Below, one piece after another: positions 14,298-17,449 of a DNA stretch of 17,449 nt. The notes under the pieces are model-generated. The model was not told where the DNA came from. It did no database searches and saw only the letters and a list, made by a program, of their open reading frames with translations. The stretch comes from CAZJJK01 sp964546285 (GTDB lineage: Bacteria > Spirochaetota > Spirochaetia > Treponematales > Breznakiellaceae): assembly GCA_964546285.1 (NCBI GenBank), contig CAZJJK010000068.1, positions 1 to 17,449 of the forward strand, in the 5' to 3' direction. The position numbers and the translations under genes are program-made. Each line of letters opens with the position of its first letter. Position 1 is the stretch's first letter.

Positions 14298-16094
14298 CTA
14301 TACGGGAAATCGAACAGAAATCGCGGTTCCTAAGCCGCGCCTCACTTTTATTTCCCCATGTATTTGCTGTACAAGCGAAAATATAAGAGAGAAGCCAAGA
14401 CTTGTCGCTTCAGCGGGATTTAGATGCTCAGGAAGCCCGATACCATTATCCTCAACAACCAAGCACAATAAGTTTGGCTCTTCTAGCTCCAAGCATATAC
14501 GAACTTTACCAAGGGCCAAGGAGGAAAAAGCGTGAAGAAAAGCGTTGCCGATCAACTCATGAGAGATAAGAGCTAAAGGTTGAGCCTTATCCGCTGGAAC
14601 CATAATCAACACGGTTTCCAGCGTATAGGAGATATTTTTACCGCTAATATCATAGGCCTCCGCTAATTCACCTACTAATTGTGATAAATAATCGCTAAAT
14701 TCCACATCCGTTACACTGCCCTTGATATATAATTGTTGTTGAAGTAAGGCGATAGCTTTAACTCGCAATCGGCTAACACCGAGACAGCTAGAAACGAATT
14801 GGCAATCAGAAGCCGCGGTCTGCATATCCAGTAAACTTGAAACCATTTGAATATTATTTTTAACCCGATGATGAAGCTCTTTAATTAAACCTTCTTTTTC
14901 TCCAACGGAAAGATGGAGCGACTTATTTGCCGCTCTTAATTTAGCGTAAGTGCTTTCCAAATCGCTATTCTTCTGTTTTAAACTAGCTATAGCTTCGTTT
15001 AATTTCGCGGTTGCTCTGTTAAAGGCTTTAGCGAGCGTATCAATCTCATAAAAACCGACAGCCTCGTTTAAAGGTTGCCCACTACCGCGCTCGATGGACA
15101 CCACCGCCTCGGTTAAAGTGGAAAGAGGCTTTGAATAAGAGGCGGAATGTTTCATTCCCGCTAAACCGGCGGCAATCGCTAAAAAGAAGGAAACGAATAA
15201 AGCTAAAAGCGCTTGCTCCACGAGCGGGGTATGAAATTCGGAGTAGGGGATTTCCACGACCACTGACCAAGGCTTATCTGAAATATCAATACGGACAGCG
15301 ATCACATCGATACCGGATTCATTGTCATAGCGATGGAAAACACCAGCATCCATGCCGGGAAAGACAACCCGCTTTACGCCGTAAAGCGCTTCGGTCATAT
15401 CGGAAGAAGCAAGTATAATTCCTTTATCATCAATGATATAACCCCGTCCGCCTTGGCCAAGTTTTACAGCTCCTATTAAATCCCACATAAAGCGTAAATT
15501 CAGCTCGCCGATTATAACCAGACGCGTTTGGCCAAAGGCGTCATCGGCTTGGTAAGAAATTAAGGATATTACTTCACCCGTATTTGTATCTAGAGAGATA
15601 TCCCTGATAATTTGACCCTTTTTAAGCAAATCAGACGGTAGGAAGCTGGGCAAGAGCCGTTGGTCATTAAAGCCAATCGATCCAAAATATCCTAGACGCG
15701 TGCCGCCACTGTCATAAACGGCGGTTTGACGATATTCCGGCGTATTACCAAATATCGCTGATAATTGCCTAGCTATATTATCCGCGGTGTGTTTTTCCAA
15801 ATCATTAATACGAGCCGCCACTTCTAAAAGCTGAAGCCTATCATCTATAAACGTGCTAAATTCCAAAGCCGTTTTCTCAGCTATAATAAGGACATTTTCC
15901 TTCATAAGGTGGTCATTCGTCGCATGAAAAGCTATCACCAAGGCAATACTAATTATGAGCATACTGAGAGCCGTATATGAAAAGAAATAGAGTCCTAAGG
16001 TTCTGGAAAAACTTAAGCTTGGAGAGGAACTGGAAAAGCGGCGCGCGAAAAACAAGCCCTGCTTACTTTTCATGGAGTACCAAAGACGCGGCAT
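14298..16094 (-). CDS. Membrane sensor histidine kinase, HisKA_2 type with extracytoplasmic sensor
   Basis: A 598-residue two-component kinase. Order: membrane helix at about 36-57; extracytoplasmic sensor at about 58-290, probably dCache-like, with 'GRGYIIDDKGIILASSD' at about 216-232; second helix at about 293-313; a HAMP-like linker; a coiled coil at about 360-400; and a HisKA_2 domain with 'KELHHRVKNNIQMVSSLL', where His409 is the likely phospho-acceptor. The ATPase domain has the N-box 'SHELIGNAFLHAF' (Asn517), 'VVEDNGIGL' at 547-554 and 'GLGT' at 587-590. All key residues are present. No response regulator is in the window. The start at 16094 has a GGAAAG 8 nt upstream and overlaps the preceding gene by 32 nt; an ATG at 16073 (11-nt overlap) is the alternative. 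The overlap implies joint translation with the binding protein. Confidence 0.92.
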   Translation of the reverse strand: MPRLWYSMKSKQGLFFARRFSSSSPSLSFSRTLGLYFFSYTALSMLIISIALVIAFHATNDHLMKENVLIIAEKTALEFSTFIDDRLQLLEVAARINDLEKHTADNIARQLSAIFGNTPEYRQTAVYDSGGTRLGYFGSIGFNDQRLLPSFLPSDLLKKGQIIRDISLDTNTGEVISLISYQADDAFGQTRLVIIGELNLRFMWDLIGAVKLGQGGRGYIIDDKGIILASSDMTEALYGVKRVVFPGMDAGVFHRYDNESGIDVIAVRIDISDKPWSVVVEIPYSEFHTPLVEQALLALFVSFFLAIAAGLAGMKHSASYSKPLSTLTEAVVSIERGSGQPLNEAVGFYEIDTLAKAFNRATAKLNEAIASLKQKNSDLESTYAKLRAANKSLHLSVGEKEGLIKELHHRVKNNIQMVSSLLDMQTAASDCQFVSSCLGVSRLRVKAIALLQQQLYIKGSVTDVEFSDYLSQLVGELAEAYDISGKNISYTLETVLIMVPADKAQPLALISHELIGNAFLHAFSSLALGKVRICLELEEPNLLCLVVEDNGIGLPEHLNPAEATSLGFSLIFSLVQQIHGEIKVRRGLGTAISVRFPV

Positions 16095-17058
16095 TTAACA
16101 TACTTTCCGGTATTCTAAGGCCAAGCTTTTCAATGACAACGGCGTTGATAGCAAGGGACATGGGCGCGGTAGCTACAGGCAATTCCGATATCGGGACAGC
16201 ATGGAGAATCTTGTCCGCGAACACGGCCGCCATCTCGCCAGCCTCCCGAAAATTAGCGAAATACGAAATAGCAGCGCCGGATTCCACATGGGATAGAGAG
16301 CTACCACAAACTGGAATGGCGGAACGCCGCGCATAGTCAATTATATATGGCCAACCTTCCGCTGATGAAAAATCATCCGGTAATAAAACAATGGCGTCAG
16401 GCCTTGGCGACGGGCCAGCCCCGGCAAGATGAGAAGCGATCATTTCCACGGAATCCACTGCTTGCGCGTATAACTCAATACCGACTTCAACACAAGCGGG
16501 TCGGAGCTGATCCAAACCGGCGGATGCGGCGCTATAACTAGCGTTATAGATTGTATATAGCGTTTTAAGGCTAGGCTTAATGCTCAGCAGATATTCTAAA
16601 CGCTTAACTAGTATTTCCGGCCCAGGCACTTGAACACCAGTAACAAGGCCTTCTGGGCGGCTTTTTGAAGCGACAAGCCCGCTTCCTTCTACCATAGCCA
16701 TAGCGAACACGACAGGTACACTACTTAACGCGGCTTTTGCCGCCATTGCTGTCCCTGTTGAATAGGCGAAAACCAAAGCTGGAGGATCTAAGCTAAGTTC
16801 CGCCAAGGCGTCACTCTCCGCGTCGGACCCAGACGCCGCCTTATAAATTCGGTAATCTATCTTGTTTTTATCGCCGTACCCTAGCTTAGTCATCTTCTCT
16901 TGAAAACCTTCTGTCGCGGCCGAAAAAGGCTGATGCCCTTCTAAAATCGCGATCGTATGCCGTCTTTCTTTTTCACTCCCGTGACAGGCGTTTAATACTA
17001 TGACGATAAAAACAATAAGAATCGTTTTGTTTATTTTTTTTCTAGCACTTAAATCCAT
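16063..17058 (-). CDS. ABC-type substrate-binding lipoprotein (ABC_sub_bind family), no transporter partner nearby
   Basis: This is an exported binding protein with the two-lobed periplasmic-binding fold. The start at 17058 is chosen because AAGGAG lies 8 nt upstream; an earlier GTG at 17076 would place that site inside the gene. With this start there are 331 residues: a positively charged N-terminus 'MDLSARKKINK', a hydrophobic segment and the lipobox LNAC with Cys25. Mature motifs include 'TIAILEGHQPFSAATEGF', 'ALVFAYSTGTAMAAKAAL', 'SVPVVFAMAMVEGSGLV', 'TGVQVPGPEILVKRLEYL' and 'AISYFANFREAGEMAA', matching the family whose members include TrpX-like proteins. The usual permease and ATPase genes are absent. 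Instead the sensor kinase gene overlaps its 3' end, which suggests that ligand binding feeds the kinase. The ligand is unknown. Confidence 0.88.
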   Translation of the reverse strand: MDLSARKKINKTILIVFIVIVLNACHGSEKERRHTIAILEGHQPFSAATEGFQEKMTKLGYGDKNKIDYRIYKAASGSDAESDALAELSLDPPALVFAYSTGTAMAAKAALSSVPVVFAMAMVEGSGLVASKSRPEGLVTGVQVPGPEILVKRLEYLLSIKPSLKTLYTIYNASYSAASAGLDQLRPACVEVGIELYAQAVDSVEMIASHLAGAGPSPRPDAIVLLPDDFSSAEGWPYIIDYARRSAIPVCGSSLSHVESGAAISYFANFREAGEMAAVFADKILHAVPISELPVATAPMSLAINAVVIEKLGLRIPESMLNAASLVLHEK

Positions 17059-17449
17059 AGCCCGGCTCCTTATCACGGAAACAACGCAAAAGAAAAAGCT
17101 TTAGCTACTAATTTCAAAACTCTGTTTAAACACTATCTGAAAATAATGAGGTGGCGGAAATAACTCCCGGCCTCTTGATGCAAGGCTTTACATTCCAGCT
17201 TATTGAACATGCATCCCTAGACTTTTAATTATAGATACCAAGGAATGATTATCAATAAAGAAGCACATAAGATAGGTCATGTTTTGCGTTTTGAGAGTCT
17301 TGAGTTAATTAGAAGGAAAGCTTGCTCAATTTTACATCTTCTAGAAACTCTTACGTGAAATCAAAAATAAAGGAGAGCAAATTGGGATACTATATCTACT
17401 GCCGCCAATTTTGTTGCAGAATACTTCAAGCATACCTTCTTGTTCAACA
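17059..17449. other. Region without a confident gene
   Basis: 391 bases upstream of the binding-protein gene. Short open stretches occur on both strands and none is convincing. On the plus strand, 'NEVAEITPGLLMQGF' and following residues end in TAA at 17226-17228, and a 37-codon ATG frame spans 17245-17358 ('MIINKEAHKIGHVLRFESL' and on). A TTG at 17382, 6 nt after AAAGGAG, stays open to the window edge. On the minus strand, 'MTYLMCFFIDNHSLVSII' ends in TAA near 17200. The mixture suggests eroded coding sequence. A GTTTAAAC palindrome is at 17123-17130. The promoter of the lipoprotein-kinase operon must lie here, but no clear hexamer pair was found. Confidence 0.3.

Noticed and set aside
17059..17076. 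GTG start for the binding lipoprotein at 17076
   Set aside because: The AAGGAG ribosome binding site lies between this GTG and the ATG at 17058, so it can serve only the latter.
1..17449. Insertion sequences, CRISPR arrays, tRNA or rRNA genes
   Set aside because: No transposase-like coding sequence, no regularly spaced direct repeats, and no tRNA T-arm or rRNA signature were seen on either strand.

Overview
The window comes from a bacterial draft genome. A run of exactly 100 N at 5939-6038 marks a scaffold gap. GC content looks moderate (roughly mid-40s, judged by eye). The gene set includes a HisKA_2-type sensor kinase with a partner binding lipoprotein, a PtsN-like EIIA, an exported HEAT-repeat protein and carbohydrate-active enzymes. 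Together with degraded reading frames between genes, this suggests a host-associated, Treponema-like spirochaete, perhaps from an insect gut. That placement is inference from gene content and style; there is no rRNA here to prove it.

Layout. 1-924: 3' part of a beta-propeller glycosidase-like gene (+). 925-2260: a decayed gene remnant (-), a Bcp peroxiredoxin (-), then a second decayed remnant (-). 2261-4941: a lytic transglycosylase lipoprotein (+) whose stop codon overlaps that of a convergent GH5 subfamily-12-like glucosidase (-). 5061-6553: an NAD-dependent epimerase (+) and a TetR-type repressor (-), both losing their 3' ends in the gap. 6768-7949: exported HEAT-repeat protein (+). 7999-8950: PtsN-like EIIA (-), divergent from a small unknown gene (+). 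8951-9437: no protein gene, but several hairpins, a possible pseudoknot and two terminator-like hairpins, consistent with a small RNA and/or a leader in front of leuS. 9438-11873: leuS. 11999-14267: a metY-metA methionine operon. 14298-17058: a binding-protein lipoprotein overlapping a sensor kinase, one operon on the minus strand. 17059-17449: no confident gene.

How the genes work together. metY and metA form a two-step route from homoserine through O-acetylhomoserine to homocysteine. The residue at position 111 of MetA is Glu, which predicts acetyl-CoA use and matches the O-acetylhomoserine sulfhydrylase beside it. Their promoter has perfect -35 and -10 hexamers, and an 11-bp inverted repeat spans the -10 box and the ribosome binding site. 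The overlapping lipoprotein and kinase genes look like a ligand-sensing pair rather than a transporter, because no permease or ATPase gene is next to them.

Most notable signals. (1) Three genes (TetR, ptsN and the 122-aa unknown) each have a promoter ending 6 nt before the ATG with 17-nt spacing and no Shine-Dalgarno sequence, which predicts leaderless mRNAs. (2) There is an unidentified structured RNA candidate at about 9036-9240, followed by a second folded module ending in a strong terminator, upstream of leuS. (3) An operator-like repeat lies over the metY promoter and ribosome binding site. (4) A glucosidase of a type best known from fungal sterol- and ceramide-glucoside turnover is present.
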